A program made the translations under genes and the position numbers. A DNA stretch of 64,000 nucleotides from JBFHRE01 sp036745195 (GTDB taxonomy: Bacteria > Actinomycetota > Acidimicrobiia > Spongiisociales > ZC4RG35), in NCBI GenBank assembly GCA_036745195.1, contig DAIOGO010000001.1:1-64000 (forward strand), read 5' to 3'. Of the stretch, positions 16,452-25,126 are shown one piece after another. The notes under the pieces are model-generated. The model was given only the letters and a program-made list of their open reading frames with translations, searched no databases and was not told the DNA's origin. Positions within the stretch are counted from its first letter, which is position 1. Every line of letters begins with the position of its first letter.

Positions 16452-17558
16452 TCAGCGGGCTATCTCCGGGGCGACCCGTCCCGCCAGGTAATACAGGTTG
16501 GCCGGATCGGGAACGTCGAGGCGCTCCGGGGCCTCGAATCCGGACCGGACGAGCAGATCGGTGAGGGCGGCGGGGTGGAGTCCGAGGTTTCCCAGCCCCA
16601 GCCCGTCTTCTGTCGACAGCCCGGAGGAGAGACAGGACACGAGGGAGAGCCCGTAGGCGAGGGCGAGAAGCGGGTTCTTCCGGTCGCGTTCGAAGTCGCC
16701 GGTCGACCTGATCTCCTTGATCAACACCATCCCGCCCGGAGCCAGGTGATCGAGGATCGAGGCCAGCACCAGGTCGGGGCGAGGCATGTCGTGCAGGCAG
16801 TCGAACACCAGCACGAGGTCGAAATCGCCTTCCAGCTCCTCCACCGACCCGACCACGAACTCCAGGTTCGACCGGCCTCCGGTGCGGCTCACGGCCCGTT
16901 CGATGGCGTGCCGGGACGGGTCGACACCGGTCACACTGCAAGCAGGAAACGAGGTGGCGATCGTCTCCGCCGCCACCCCCGCCCCGCACCCGACATCGGC
17001 CACCCGGATTCCGTCCGCCAATCGCTCGAGCAGCCCGGGGACGCGCGACAGCACCAACGGTACCAAGCCGGCCCGATTGAACGGGCCGGTCATCCTTTCC
17101 AGGGCGACCGTAGTTTCGGGGCCGAGATCGTCGTAGAGCATCCCCCGTCCGGTCACCATCAGCCGGGACACCGCCTCCACCAGTTCGGTCGGATGACTTC
17201 CCCCAAAGATCCCGGCGGCGAAGAACAGCGACCGCTCCTCCTCCGCCATCACCCACGCCCCGGCTTCGGGAAGCTCGAACCGCCCATCGGTGTGGTCCAC
17301 CAGGCCGGCGGCGGCCATGCCGTGGAGCCATTCTGCCAACGGCCGCGACGCCAGACCGAGCCGCCCGGCCCATTCCCCGGCGGTGGCCGATCCCTGATGA
17401 GCCATCCGCCGGAAGATGCCCAGCCGGTCACCCACCTCCACCATCAACCCCACCAACTGGCCCTGCTTGGCCATCCACACCTTGAGGGAGTAGGCCTTGA
17501 GCGTTTCGAGATCGGGGGTCACTCGCAGAAGGTAGCGCAGGTAGCCTCGCGCCGACAT
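16452..17558 (-). CDS. SAM-dependent methyltransferase with N-terminal winged-helix-like domain
   Basis: A 368-residue class I methyltransferase. The N-terminal ~140 residues (LGIFRRMAHQGSATAGEWAGRLGLASRPLAEWLHGMAAAGLVD...) resemble the winged-helix dimerisation domain of O-methyltransferases. The catalytic part has motif I VADVGCGAGVAAETIA, the acidic loop GVDPSRHAI, and DLVLVFDCLHDMPRPDLVL. Small-molecule methylation is likely; the substrate is unknown. The start is uncertain: ATG 17558 overlaps the divergent gene's ATG, and GTG 17522 is the alternative. Confidence 0.78.
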   Translation of the reverse strand: MSARGYLRYLLRVTPDLETLKAYSLKVWMAKQGQLVGLMVEVGDRLGIFRRMAHQGSATAGEWAGRLGLASRPLAEWLHGMAAAGLVDHTDGRFELPEAGAWVMAEEERSLFFAAGIFGGSHPTELVEAVSRLMVTGRGMLYDDLGPETTVALERMTGPFNRAGLVPLVLSRVPGLLERLADGIRVADVGCGAGVAAETIATSFPACSVTGVDPSRHAIERAVSRTGGRSNLEFVVGSVEELEGDFDLVLVFDCLHDMPRPDLVLASILDHLAPGGMVLIKEIRSTGDFERDRKNPLLALAYGLSLVSCLSSGLSTEDGLGLGNLGLHPAALTDLLVRSGFEAPERLDVPDPANLYYLAGRVAPEIAR

Positions 17559-18018
17559 GCCGAAACAGAACATCACGATGAGCGGAGAGGAGGTGGCGGA
17601 GCTTCTCGAAGCGGCCACCCATCTCCAGGTCGCCACCAATGGCGCCGACGGGTATCCGCACCTGACCACGCTCTGGTTCGTCGTCATGGATGGTCTCATC
17701 ACCTTCCGTTCGTTCACGAAGTCGCAGCGAATCGTGAACCTGAGTCGCGACCCCCGTTTGACGGTGCTCGCCGAGCGGGGCGGGAGCTACGACGAGCTGA
17801 CCGGGGTGATGATCAAAGGGCATGCCCAACTCCATCGCGACGATGCCCTGGTCCTCGAGGTCTATCGAAGGGTGATGTCCAAGATGGAGCGCATCGAGGC
17901 GGAGCCGACGGCGGTCGAGCAGATGTTCGGGAGGTTCGCCTCCAAAAACACGGTCGTCCAGGTCGAGCCGCTGGCGGTGGTGAGCTGGGACCACTCCAGA
18001 CTCGCCGGCGGGTACTGA
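17557..18018 (+). CDS. Pyridoxamine 5'-phosphate oxidase-fold (flavin/F420-type) protein
   Basis: A 153-residue split-barrel protein. GEEVAELLEAATHLQVATNGADGYPHLTTLWFVVMDG followed by SQRIVNLSRDPRLTVLAE is the usual opening of the PNPOx-like family, whose actinobacterial members often bind F420 or FMN or are heme-degrading paralogues. Function cannot be assigned more precisely. Its ATG at 17557-17559 shares two bases with the ATG of the divergent methyltransferase; an in-frame ATG at 17578 would relieve this. No ribosome-binding site is obvious for either, which suits leaderless initiation. Confidence 0.78.
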   Translation: MPKQNITMSGEEVAELLEAATHLQVATNGADGYPHLTTLWFVVMDGLITFRSFTKSQRIVNLSRDPRLTVLAERGGSYDELTGVMIKGHAQLHRDDALVLEVYRRVMSKMERIEAEPTAVEQMFGRFASKNTVVQVEPLAVVSWDHSRLAGGY

Positions 18019-18089
18019 ACCGACGCCCGGCCCCGGGGTGAAGGTGCGGCTGCCGCCGACATCCCGGTACGGGGGCACTAGGTTTCGGG

Positions 18090-19541
18090 GTGATGCCAGA
18101 CAGACTCCGCAACCACCGCAGCGCCTTGTGCGCCACCATCGGCCCCGATGCCATCGCCATCGTCCCGGCCGGACGGCAGACGATCCGCAACGACGACGTA
18201 GAACATCCCTTTCGCCAGAACTCGGACTTCTTCTACCTGACCGGGTTCTCGGAACCGGATGCGGTGGCGGTATTCACCCCCGGCCATGAGGACGGGGAGT
18301 TCCACCTCTTCGTCAACCCCCGGGACAGGGAAACCGAGATCTGGAGTGGGTATCGCGAAGGTGTGGAAGGGGCGCTACAACTGCACCAGGCCGATACCGC
18401 CCACCCCCTCGCCGACCTCGACAAGGTGCTGACCCGACTGATGATCGGCCGCCAGGCCCTGTACTACACCGCCGGTGGACTCCTCGACGACAGGGTCACC
18501 CGCCTGCTGACGGTGGCCCGCAATCACAGACGCCGGTTTGGCGGGCAGTCACCCAGCCAGGTGATCGATCTTTCCGGGGTGATCGCCGAGATGCGCCTCT
18601 TCAAGAGCACATCGGAGATCGAGAGCCTGCGGGCCGCCTGCGAGTTGTCGGCCGAGGGGCATCGCGAAGCGATGCGGTTTGCCCGACCCGGTCTGTACGA
18701 ATACCAGGTGCAGGCGGCGATGGAGTACATCTGGCGCGAGGGCGGGTCACCGCGCAACGGCTACCCCTCGATCGTGGCCTCCGGGCCCAACGCCATCATC
18801 CTCCACTACACCGACAACGACCGCCTCATCGAGGACGACGACCTCATCCTCATCGACGCCGCCGCCGAGGTGGACTACTTCTCGTCCGACATCACCCGCA
18901 CCTTCCCGGCCGGTGGTCGCTTCACCGCACCGCAGCGAGCCGTGTATGACGTGGTGCTCGCCGCCCATCACAATGCCATCAGGGACTGCCGGCCCAGGAT
19001 GACCATCCGCGACGTGCACGACACCGCCCGCCGGATCCTGACCGAAGGGATGGTCGATCTGGGCCTGCTCCCGTCCGGGGTGGAGGAGTCCCTGGCCATG
19101 CATCTCTATCGGGAGTTCTTCATGCACGGGACCAGCCACTGGCTGGGACTGGACGTCCACGACGCCGGCAACTACCGGACGGCGGACGGCCACCGGGCCC
19201 TGGCGCCGGGGATGGTGCTCACCGTCGAACCGGGCATCTACATCGCCCCCGACCGGCCCGAGGTCGAGTTCACCCTTCTCGAATACGACCTGGATGCCTG
19301 GACGGAGCGAAGGATCCTCGAGGGAGCGGAGGCGGCTCGCAAGCTCGAGGCCGCCGCCAGAGCCGGGGCCGAGACGGTCGTCCACACGATCCCTGAGGAG
19401 TTGCTCGGCATCGGGATCCGAATCGAGGACGACATCCTCATCACGGCCGAGGGTCATGAGAACCTGTCGGCGCTGGTTCCTTCCGACCCGGACAAGGTCG
19501 AGCATCTGTGCGCCGAGAGGAGCTGGCTCGAGCGGGCCTGA
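18090..19541 (+). CDS. pepP: Xaa-Pro aminopeptidase (aminopeptidase P, M24B)
   Basis: Removes N-terminal residues preceding proline. The 483-residue protein has the N-terminal creatinase-like domain (HPFRQNSDFFYLTGFSEPDAV) and the C-terminal pita-bread metalloprotease domain. The dinuclear metal ligands are recognisable: the Asp pair in DAAAEVDYFSSDITRTFPA, His in HGTSHWLGLDVHDAG, Glu in TVEPGIY and Glu in IRIEDDIL. Length and motifs agree with a functional enzyme. The start is ATG 18090 or ATG 18093. It is convergent with the hemolysin III gene, 19 bp apart. Confidence 0.92.
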   Translation: MMPDRLRNHRSALCATIGPDAIAIVPAGRQTIRNDDVEHPFRQNSDFFYLTGFSEPDAVAVFTPGHEDGEFHLFVNPRDRETEIWSGYREGVEGALQLHQADTAHPLADLDKVLTRLMIGRQALYYTAGGLLDDRVTRLLTVARNHRRRFGGQSPSQVIDLSGVIAEMRLFKSTSEIESLRAACELSAEGHREAMRFARPGLYEYQVQAAMEYIWREGGSPRNGYPSIVASGPNAIILHYTDNDRLIEDDDLILIDAAAEVDYFSSDITRTFPAGGRFTAPQRAVYDVVLAAHHNAIRDCRPRMTIRDVHDTARRILTEGMVDLGLLPSGVEESLAMHLYREFFMHGTSHWLGLDVHDAGNYRTADGHRALAPGMVLTVEPGIYIAPDRPEVEFTLLEYDLDAWTERRILEGAEAARKLEAAARAGAETVVHTIPEELLGIGIRIEDDILITAEGHENLSALVPSDPDKVEHLCAERSWLERA

Positions 19542-19560
19542 TGCCGTCGGACCGGGAGGC

Positions 19561-20220
19561 TCAGGCCGCCGGAACCACCTTGGTGACGATCACGAGGAAG
19601 TGGATGAGGGCTGCCGCCACCACCATTACATGGAACAACTCGTGGTAGCTGAACACCCGGGGGACGATCCGAGGCCATTTGGTCAGCATGAAGACCATGC
19701 CCACGGTGTACAACAACCCTCCGACCCCGATCCACAGGACGGTGTCGGCCCCCAAGGCCTTGCCGATCTGAAACATCGGGAGCACCCCGGCCCAGCCCAT
19801 CGCCGACTGGATCGTCACCGAGGGACCCAGGCGAATCCGCCGTTCCGACACTTTGACGATGATGCCGGTGACGGCTGCCATCCACAGCACCACGAGTGAG
19901 GCGGTACGCCAGGCACCCTGGAGAGCAACAACGGCAAAGGGAGTGAAACTCCCCGCCACCACCAGGAAGATGGCGGAGTGGTCGAGTCGGCGCAGCCGGT
20001 CCTTCCAGCGATCGCTCCACGGAACCGAGTGGTAGAGGCTCGAGGTGGTGAACAGCGCCACCAGGCTGGCTCCATACACGACCAGGGCGATCCGGACGCC
20101 GACTCCGACATCGCCGATCGCCGCCAGCACCACCAACCCGACGAGGGAGGCGATAGCCGCCGATCCGTGTAAGAACCCCCGAACCGGGTTCTGCATCTTC
20201 CCGAGTGTGACCCTGCTCAT
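19561..20220 (-). CDS. Hemolysin III (YqfA/PAQR-like) membrane protein
   Basis: A 219-residue integral membrane protein of the hemolysin III family with seven predicted hydrophobic segments. The family signatures are NPVRGFLHGSAAIASLVG at the N-terminus, SSLYHSVPW after helix 2 (His and Ser metal-site residues), RRLDHSAIFLVVAGSFTP, and SYHELFHVMVVAAALIHF at the end (two His ligands). Haemolytic activity is not established for most members; a PAQR-like hydrolase role is plausible. The much longer upstream frame is antisense to the AtuA gene and is not coding. Confidence 0.88.
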   Translation of the reverse strand: MSRVTLGKMQNPVRGFLHGSAAIASLVGLVVLAAIGDVGVGVRIALVVYGASLVALFTTSSLYHSVPWSDRWKDRLRRLDHSAIFLVVAGSFTPFAVVALQGAWRTASLVVLWMAAVTGIIVKVSERRIRLGPSVTIQSAMGWAGVLPMFQIGKALGADTVLWIGVGGLLYTVGMVFMLTKWPRIVPRVFSYHELFHVMVVAAALIHFLVIVTKVVPAA

Positions 20221-20352
20221 TCCTACCTGTTCGAGGGTATATCGACTTGAGCCTACGCCGGATTGACCCCTAACCCACCGTCGACCCCTTCCGCGGGTGT
20301 TGCCGGCTCCCCGTGTCGGTAGCTGGAGGCCACCCCGACTAGCGTCAGAGCC

Positions 20353-22128
20353 GTGAGGGAATCTCTCAGGATCGCCAACTGCTCGGGCTTCTTCGGAGAC
20401 CGGCTGGCGGCCGCCCGCGAAATGGTCGACGGTGGGCCGATCGACGTGTTGACCGGCGACTACCTGGCCGAGCTGACCATGGCGATCCTCTGGAAGTCCC
20501 GCAGCAAGGATCCGGAGGCGGGATACGCCGGGACCTTCCTCACCCAGATGCAGGACGTTCTCGCCACCTGTCTGGAACGGGGCGTCCGCGTCGTGTCCAA
20601 CGCCGGCGGGCTCCAACCGGGGGCACTGGCGAGGCGCATCGAGACCCTGGCCGGGGAGCAGGGGCTGGCGCCGGTGGTGGGGGTGGTGGATGGCGATGAC
20701 GTCCTCGACCGGCTGGAGGCGTTCCAGCAGGCAGGACACGACCTCGCCCACATGGACACCGGCCGCACCCTGGCCGAGGCCCGGGTTCACCCGGTGACGG
20801 CCAACGCCTACCTGGGGGGTTGGGGGATCGCCCGGGCCCTCGATCTGGGCTGCGACGTGGTGGTGACCGGGAGGGTGACCGACGCCGCCCTGGTGATCGG
20901 ACCGAGCGCGGCCCATTTCGGATGGGATCGTCGTGACTGGGACCGGCTGGCGGGGGCATTGGTGGCCGGTCACATCATCGAATGCGGGGCCCAGACCACT
21001 GGAGGCAACTACAGCTTCTTCCAGGAGGTGCCCGGCCTCGACCATGTCGGCTTCCCGCTGGTGGAGATGCACGAGGACGGGACCTTCGTCGTCACCAAAC
21101 ACCCGGGAACCGGCGGTCTCGTCTCGGTGGGAACGGTCACCGCCCAACTCCTGTACGAGATCGAGGGAGTCCGGTATCGGAACCCCGATGTGACCGCCCG
21201 CTTCGACACCATCCGCCTCATCCCGGACGGGCCCGACCGGGTGGCGGTGTCCGGCATCAAGGGTGAGCCTCCTCCCCCCACCACCAAACTCGCTCTCAAT
21301 CATCTCGGCGGGTTCAAGAACTCGATGACATTCGTGCTGACCGGTCTCGACATCGAGGAGAAGGCGACTGCGGTGGAAGCGGCGTTGTGGGCCGCGGTTG
21401 GCGGCAGGCAGACATTCGCCGACACGGCGGTCGAGTTGATTCGCAGCGATCGGCCCGATCCCAACAGCAACGAGCACGCCATGGCCACCCTCCGGGTGAC
21501 GGTGAAGGACCAAGACCCGGGCAAGGCCGGACGGGCGTTCTCCCGGGCGGCGGTGGAACTGGCGCTCGCCCACTACCCCGGCTTCTTCGTCACCACTCCC
21601 CCGGGGGAAGCCAGTCCCTACGCGGTGTACTGGCCGGCACTGGTACCGGCCGAGTTGATCGATCACCGGGTCACGGTCGGTTCACACACCGAGTTGGTCC
21701 CTCACGTGACAGAACCGCGGGACGAAGCGGACCTCCCCGAGCCGGCGCTCCCGCCTGTCGCCGGTGGAGAAACCGTGGAGACCGCCCTCGGCCGGCTGAT
21801 CGGCGCCCGCTCCGGCGACAAGGGGGGAAACGCCAATGTCGGGGTGTGGATCGAGTCCGACGAGGGTTTTGCCTGGCTGGCCGGGTTCCTCGACGTCGAA
21901 CGGTTCCGTTCGCTGTTGCCCGAAACCCGTCCCCTCCCGGTCGATCGATACGTGTTCCCCAACCTGCGGGCCATCAACTTCGTAGTGCGGGGACTGCTCG
22001 GAGAGGGTGTCTCGTCCTCGACCCGGGTCGATCCGCAGGCGAAGTCCCTCGGCGAGTACCTGCGGGCCAAGCTGGTGCAGGCGCCTCGGGCCTTCCTTCG
22101 TGACCCACCCGGCCGCCCTAACATTTGA
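20353..22128 (+). CDS. AtuA-like acyclic terpene utilisation family protein
   Basis: A 591-residue protein of the AtuA/DUF1446 family. The N-terminal ~430 residues carry the family features (ANCSGFFGDRLAAAREMV, VLTGDYLAELTMAIL, GGLQPGALARRIE, GWGIARALDLGCDVVVTGRVTDAAL). The C-terminal ~100 residues are the small AtuA-associated domain (GRLIGARSGDKGGNANVGVWI). In Pseudomonas, AtuA belongs to the citronellol/geraniol degradation cluster but its reaction is unknown. No other atu or liu genes are here. The next gene, an isoprenyl diphosphate synthase, follows after 5 bp, so an isoprenoid-linked role is suggestive only. Confidence 0.85.
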   Translation: MRESLRIANCSGFFGDRLAAAREMVDGGPIDVLTGDYLAELTMAILWKSRSKDPEAGYAGTFLTQMQDVLATCLERGVRVVSNAGGLQPGALARRIETLAGEQGLAPVVGVVDGDDVLDRLEAFQQAGHDLAHMDTGRTLAEARVHPVTANAYLGGWGIARALDLGCDVVVTGRVTDAALVIGPSAAHFGWDRRDWDRLAGALVAGHIIECGAQTTGGNYSFFQEVPGLDHVGFPLVEMHEDGTFVVTKHPGTGGLVSVGTVTAQLLYEIEGVRYRNPDVTARFDTIRLIPDGPDRVAVSGIKGEPPPPTTKLALNHLGGFKNSMTFVLTGLDIEEKATAVEAALWAAVGGRQTFADTAVELIRSDRPDPNSNEHAMATLRVTVKDQDPGKAGRAFSRAAVELALAHYPGFFVTTPPGEASPYAVYWPALVPAELIDHRVTVGSHTELVPHVTEPRDEADLPEPALPPVAGGETVETALGRLIGARSGDKGGNANVGVWIESDEGFAWLAGFLDVERFRSLLPETRPLPVDRYVFPNLRAINFVVRGLLGEGVSSSTRVDPQAKSLGEYLRAKLVQAPRAFLRDPPGRPNI

Positions 22129-22133
22129 GTTGA

Positions 22134-22907
22134 ATGGCGAAGCCGAGCGCTCTCCTCTACAAGCTCTACGAGGACCGGCTGCTCGCCGGTCTGGACCGGA
22201 CCCGCTTCCCCGGCCACATCGGGATCATCCTCGACGGACACAGGCGGTATGCCCGCACCGAAGGGCTGGCCACCTACACCGACAGTTATCGGGCCGGGAT
22301 GCGGCGATTCGAAGAGTTCCTGGGCTGGGCCGAAGAACTCGAGATCCCCGCCATCACCGGCTGGCTGCTCTCCCGGGAAAACCTCGACCGACCCGCCGAC
22401 GAGCTCGAGCCCTACTTCGACGTCCTCATCGAGCTGTTCGGCCGGCTACCCGCCCCCTGTCACACCCACGGCCTCCGGCTCAAGTTCGTCGGCAGCCTCG
22501 ATCTCCTCCCCGATCGGGTGGTGGCCGCGGCCAAACGAGCCGAGGAGGCCTGTTCCGAGGGAGACCGGCGCCTGACCATCGCCATGGGTTACGGGGGCCG
22601 CCAGGAGATCACCGACGCGGTGCGAGACCTGGTGAGCGATCTGGCGACCGCCGGGGTGACGGCCGACGAGATGGCGGGCCAGATCACGGCGGAGGCGATC
22701 GGCCGGAACATGTACGCCCCCGATCTTCCCGATCCCGATCTCCTGATTCGGACCAGCGGCGAGTCGCGGTTGTCCGGCTTCCTGCTCTGGCAGTCCGCCT
22801 ACTCCGAGTTCGCGTTCGTCGACGTCTACTGGCCCGCCTTTCGCCGGGTCGATTTCCTGCGGGCACTCCGCGACTACACCAGGCGCGATAGGCGCTTCGG
22901 CCGGTAG
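22134..22907 (+). CDS. Cis-prenyltransferase (Z-isoprenyl diphosphate synthase, UppS family)
   Basis: Condenses isopentenyl diphosphate onto an allylic diphosphate in cis. The 257-residue protein has the catalytic region GIILDGHRRYART (Asp34), LLSRENLDRP, and the C-terminal RTSGESRLSGFLLWQSAYSEFAF. The usual DGNGRWA motif is DGHRRYA here: the catalytic Asp is kept but the following Asn is His and the Trp is Tyr. Such changes are nearer to the actinobacterial short-chain subgroup (DGNRRWA in Rv1086-like Z-farnesyl synthases) than to undecaprenyl synthases, so chain length is uncertain. Confidence 0.88.
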   Translation: MAKPSALLYKLYEDRLLAGLDRTRFPGHIGIILDGHRRYARTEGLATYTDSYRAGMRRFEEFLGWAEELEIPAITGWLLSRENLDRPADELEPYFDVLIELFGRLPAPCHTHGLRLKFVGSLDLLPDRVVAAAKRAEEACSEGDRRLTIAMGYGGRQEITDAVRDLVSDLATAGVTADEMAGQITAEAIGRNMYAPDLPDPDLLIRTSGESRLSGFLLWQSAYSEFAFVDVYWPAFRRVDFLRALRDYTRRDRRFGR

Positions 22908-22978
22908 CCGGCGAGCGCCCGCCGGGGGTAAACCCTCCACCGGCCGGACGAGTGTGTGCAGTGAAGAAAGGAACCACC

Positions 22979-23854
22979 GTGCGAACCTCGACCCTCGTTG
23001 TCGCTCTTGGCCTGACCCTCGCCGGATGTGGCGGAACCGCATCCACGACCCAGACCACTCAGGTACCCACCACCGCCGCCCCCACGACCCAGTCACCGAG
23101 CACGACCCAGGCCGGGGGGCCCCGATTCGATCTCGACCACGTCTTCTTCATGGAGGATTCCGGTGGAACCGACTTCCGCATCCCCCCCTTCCTCGTCTCG
23201 GTGTACCGCGAGATGGAGCAGGCGACCGCCGCCGAAGTGGTCGAGATGCTGATGGCCGGTCCCAATTCCGAGGAGGAGGCGGCCGGAATATCGTCCGCCG
23301 TGCCCGAGGTCCCGGTGCTCGGGGTGACCATCTCCGATGGGGTGGCGTCGGTCGATCTCGACAGTTCGTTCGAGGCGGGTGGCGGAACCCTGATGATGGG
23401 CTCCCGGCTCGCCCAGCTCACCTGGACCCTGACCGGCCTGGAAGGAGTCGATTCGGTGAGCCTCCTGCTGGATGGAGGGCCGGTCGAGACATTCTCCGGG
23501 GAGGGCATCATCCTCGACGGGCCAATGGTCCGCGACGATTTCGTCGACTTGCTCCCGGGCATCCTCGTCGAGCAGCCGGCCTGGGGCGCCCCGGTGGCAC
23601 CGAACTTCACGATGCGGGGGACCGCGGCGGTGTTCGAGGCCGTGTTCGTCTACACCGTCTCCCAGGACGAATCACTGCTGGTCGATGAGACACCGGCCAT
23701 GACCGACAACGGTGTCGGCTGGGGCGTCTTCGAGACCGAGATCGAACTCCCCACCGCCACCACCGGGTCGGTGACGCTGGATGTGTGGGAGTACTCGGCC
23801 AAGGACGGAACCCCGCAGTCGGAACGCCGGATCCCGCTGACCGTCACAGGGTGA
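22979..23854 (+). CDS. GerMN/Gmad2-domain lipoprotein
   Basis: A 291-residue predicted lipoprotein: VRTSTLVVALGLTLAGCGG gives a signal peptide with lipobox LAGC, then a Thr/Pro-rich linker (about residues 21-50), a GerMN (sporulation/spore-germination type) domain (LVSVYREMEQATAAEVVEMLMAGP...VTISDGVASVDLDSSF) and a C-terminal Ig-like Gmad2 domain (FEAVFVYTVSQDES). Such proteins occur on actinobacterial cell surfaces; the function is unknown. I choose GTG 22979 because it has a GAAAGGA site upstream; an in-frame GTG at 22952 would add nine residues before the signal peptide. Confidence 0.82.
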   Translation: MRTSTLVVALGLTLAGCGGTASTTQTTQVPTTAAPTTQSPSTTQAGGPRFDLDHVFFMEDSGGTDFRIPPFLVSVYREMEQATAAEVVEMLMAGPNSEEEAAGISSAVPEVPVLGVTISDGVASVDLDSSFEAGGGTLMMGSRLAQLTWTLTGLEGVDSVSLLLDGGPVETFSGEGIILDGPMVRDDFVDLLPGILVEQPAWGAPVAPNFTMRGTAAVFEAVFVYTVSQDESLLVDETPAMTDNGVGWGVFETEIELPTATTGSVTLDVWEYSAKDGTPQSERRIPLTVTG

Positions 23855-23878
23855 GATCACGCCCGGATCGAACCAACG

Positions 23879-23910
23879 CGATAACGGCCGCCGGGGGGCG
23901 GCCGTTATCG
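23879..23910 (+). terminator. Hairpin terminator after the GerMN lipoprotein
   Basis: A perfect 14-bp inverted repeat (arms 23879-23892 and 23897-23910, CGATAACGGCCGCC and its complement) with a GGGG loop, 25 bp after the lipoprotein stop and immediately followed by TTGGG. It should separate that gene from pyrE. Confidence 0.85.
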
Positions 23911-23987
23911 TTGGGCAAACACGGGAGGAGGGGTTGGGCTGAGAACCCTCTCGTGCAAGCCATTCATCGACCGACGGACACAGGACC

Positions 23988-24542
23988 TTGAGCGATTTCT
24001 CGAAGAATCTGGGCGCCCTTCGCACCCATCTACGGACCCACGCCGTCCGGACCGACGGACCGTTCACCCTCCGCTCGGGCGAGATCTCGGACTGGTACAT
24101 CGACGCGCGCCAGACGACGCTCGACGGGGCCGGAGCCACTCTCGTCGGCGAGGCGATGTTGAACGTACTTCCCCCGTCGATCCACTCAGTCGGGGGAATG
24201 ACCATGGGGGCCGATCCGATCGCGGTCGCCACCGCAGTGGTAGCGAACCTGAACGAGCGCGCACTGACCGCCTTCTCCATCCGCAAGCAGGTCAAGGACC
24301 ACGGCACCGGCGGGCGAGTGGTCGGACCGGTACGCCCGGGCGACCTGGTGGCGATTGTGGAAGACACCACCACCACCGGCGGTGCGATCACGGAGGCGAT
24401 CGAGGCGGCGCGGGAATACGGTCTCGGCGTGGAGATGGCGGTCTCGCTGGTCGACCGGAGCTCCGGGGCCGTGGCGGCCGCCATGGCCGATCAGGGAGTG
24501 CGTTATCTGGCGTTGTTCACGCCCGGGGACTTGGGAGTATGA
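23988..24542 (+). CDS. pyrE: Orotate phosphoribosyltransferase
   Basis: Adds ribose-phosphate from PRPP to orotate in pyrimidine synthesis. The 184-residue protein has the family layout FTLRSGEISDWYIDARQTTL near the N-terminus, FSIRKQVKDHGTGG (catalytic Lys region) and the PRPP loop LVAIVEDTTTTGGAITEAI. It starts at TTG 23988, 77 bp after the terminator of the previous gene. Its stop overlaps the next start by 4 bp. No pyrF or other pyrimidine genes are adjacent. Confidence 0.92.
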   Translation: MSDFSKNLGALRTHLRTHAVRTDGPFTLRSGEISDWYIDARQTTLDGAGATLVGEAMLNVLPPSIHSVGGMTMGADPIAVATAVVANLNERALTAFSIRKQVKDHGTGGRVVGPVRPGDLVAIVEDTTTTGGAITEAIEAAREYGLGVEMAVSLVDRSSGAVAAAMADQGVRYLALFTPGDLGV

Positions 24543-25126
24543 CACCCCCGCTCGTCGTCCGTCGCTCGGCCTGGCGCATGTGGGGTGTCTCGCTGCTCGG
24601 CGTCCCGATGGTGGTGGCGGGGGTGGACGTGCTCACGACCAACCGGATCACCAACTCGATCCGGGCTCTGGTGTTCGGCGAGAGCAACACCCAGACCCTG
24701 GAGGTGCGCGACCGGCTGTGGGCGGGGGCACTGGCGGCAACCGGTCTCATCCTCATCCTGTGGGGGTTGTGGGATCTGATCCGACCGAGGGCGGTGGTGG
24801 AGGCAGACCACCGTCGCCTCCGGCTCGAACTGGGGGGACCATTCGCCCGGCCGACCGAGATCAGTTGGGAGAAGGTGGAAGATCTCGGCGCAGGGGTGGT
24901 CGATGACGGCGGAACGGAACTCCCGGTCCTGTGGCTGCGACTCAACGACCTCGACCGGATACCGGCCCGTCCCTGGGGGGCGCGCCGGCTCGACGATCAC
25001 ACCCTGGCGGTCCTGGCCATCGACTGGGAGATCGGTGCCCACACCGTGGCCGAGAAATTGGTCGAGATCGCCGTCGACCGGGCCGTCGCCCAGGAAGCCG
25101 AAGACGACGGGGGCGGACCGGGGTGA
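24539..25126 (+). CDS. Two-helix membrane protein with C-terminal PH-like region
   Basis: A 195-residue protein with two N-terminal hydrophobic segments (about residues 14-30 and 62-79) and a soluble C-terminal part beginning RPRAVVEADHRRLRLELGGPFARPTEISWEKVEDLG, which looks like the bacterial PH-domain pattern (R...V..D...L.......I.W..V). I do not recognise a specific family and assign no function. It is translationally coupled at both ends (4-bp overlaps) to pyrE and to the endonuclease-IV-like gene, so it belongs to their operon. Confidence 0.7.
   Translation: MTPPLVVRRSAWRMWGVSLLGVPMVVAGVDVLTTNRITNSIRALVFGESNTQTLEVRDRLWAGALAATGLILILWGLWDLIRPRAVVEADHRRLRLELGGPFARPTEISWEKVEDLGAGVVDDGGTELPVLWLRLNDLDRIPARPWGARRLDDHTLAVLAIDWEIGAHTVAEKLVEIAVDRAVAQEAEDDGGGPG

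Noticed and set aside
20221..21666. N-terminal extension of the hemolysin III frame to 701 residues
   Set aside because: The extension is antisense to the AtuA-like gene; only the last 219 residues have family similarity and membrane helices.
23911..23987. Possible pyrimidine attenuator before pyrE
   Set aside because: A small imperfect hairpin (GAGGGGTT/AACCCTC) is present but there is no PyrR-binding consensus or terminator/antiterminator pair.
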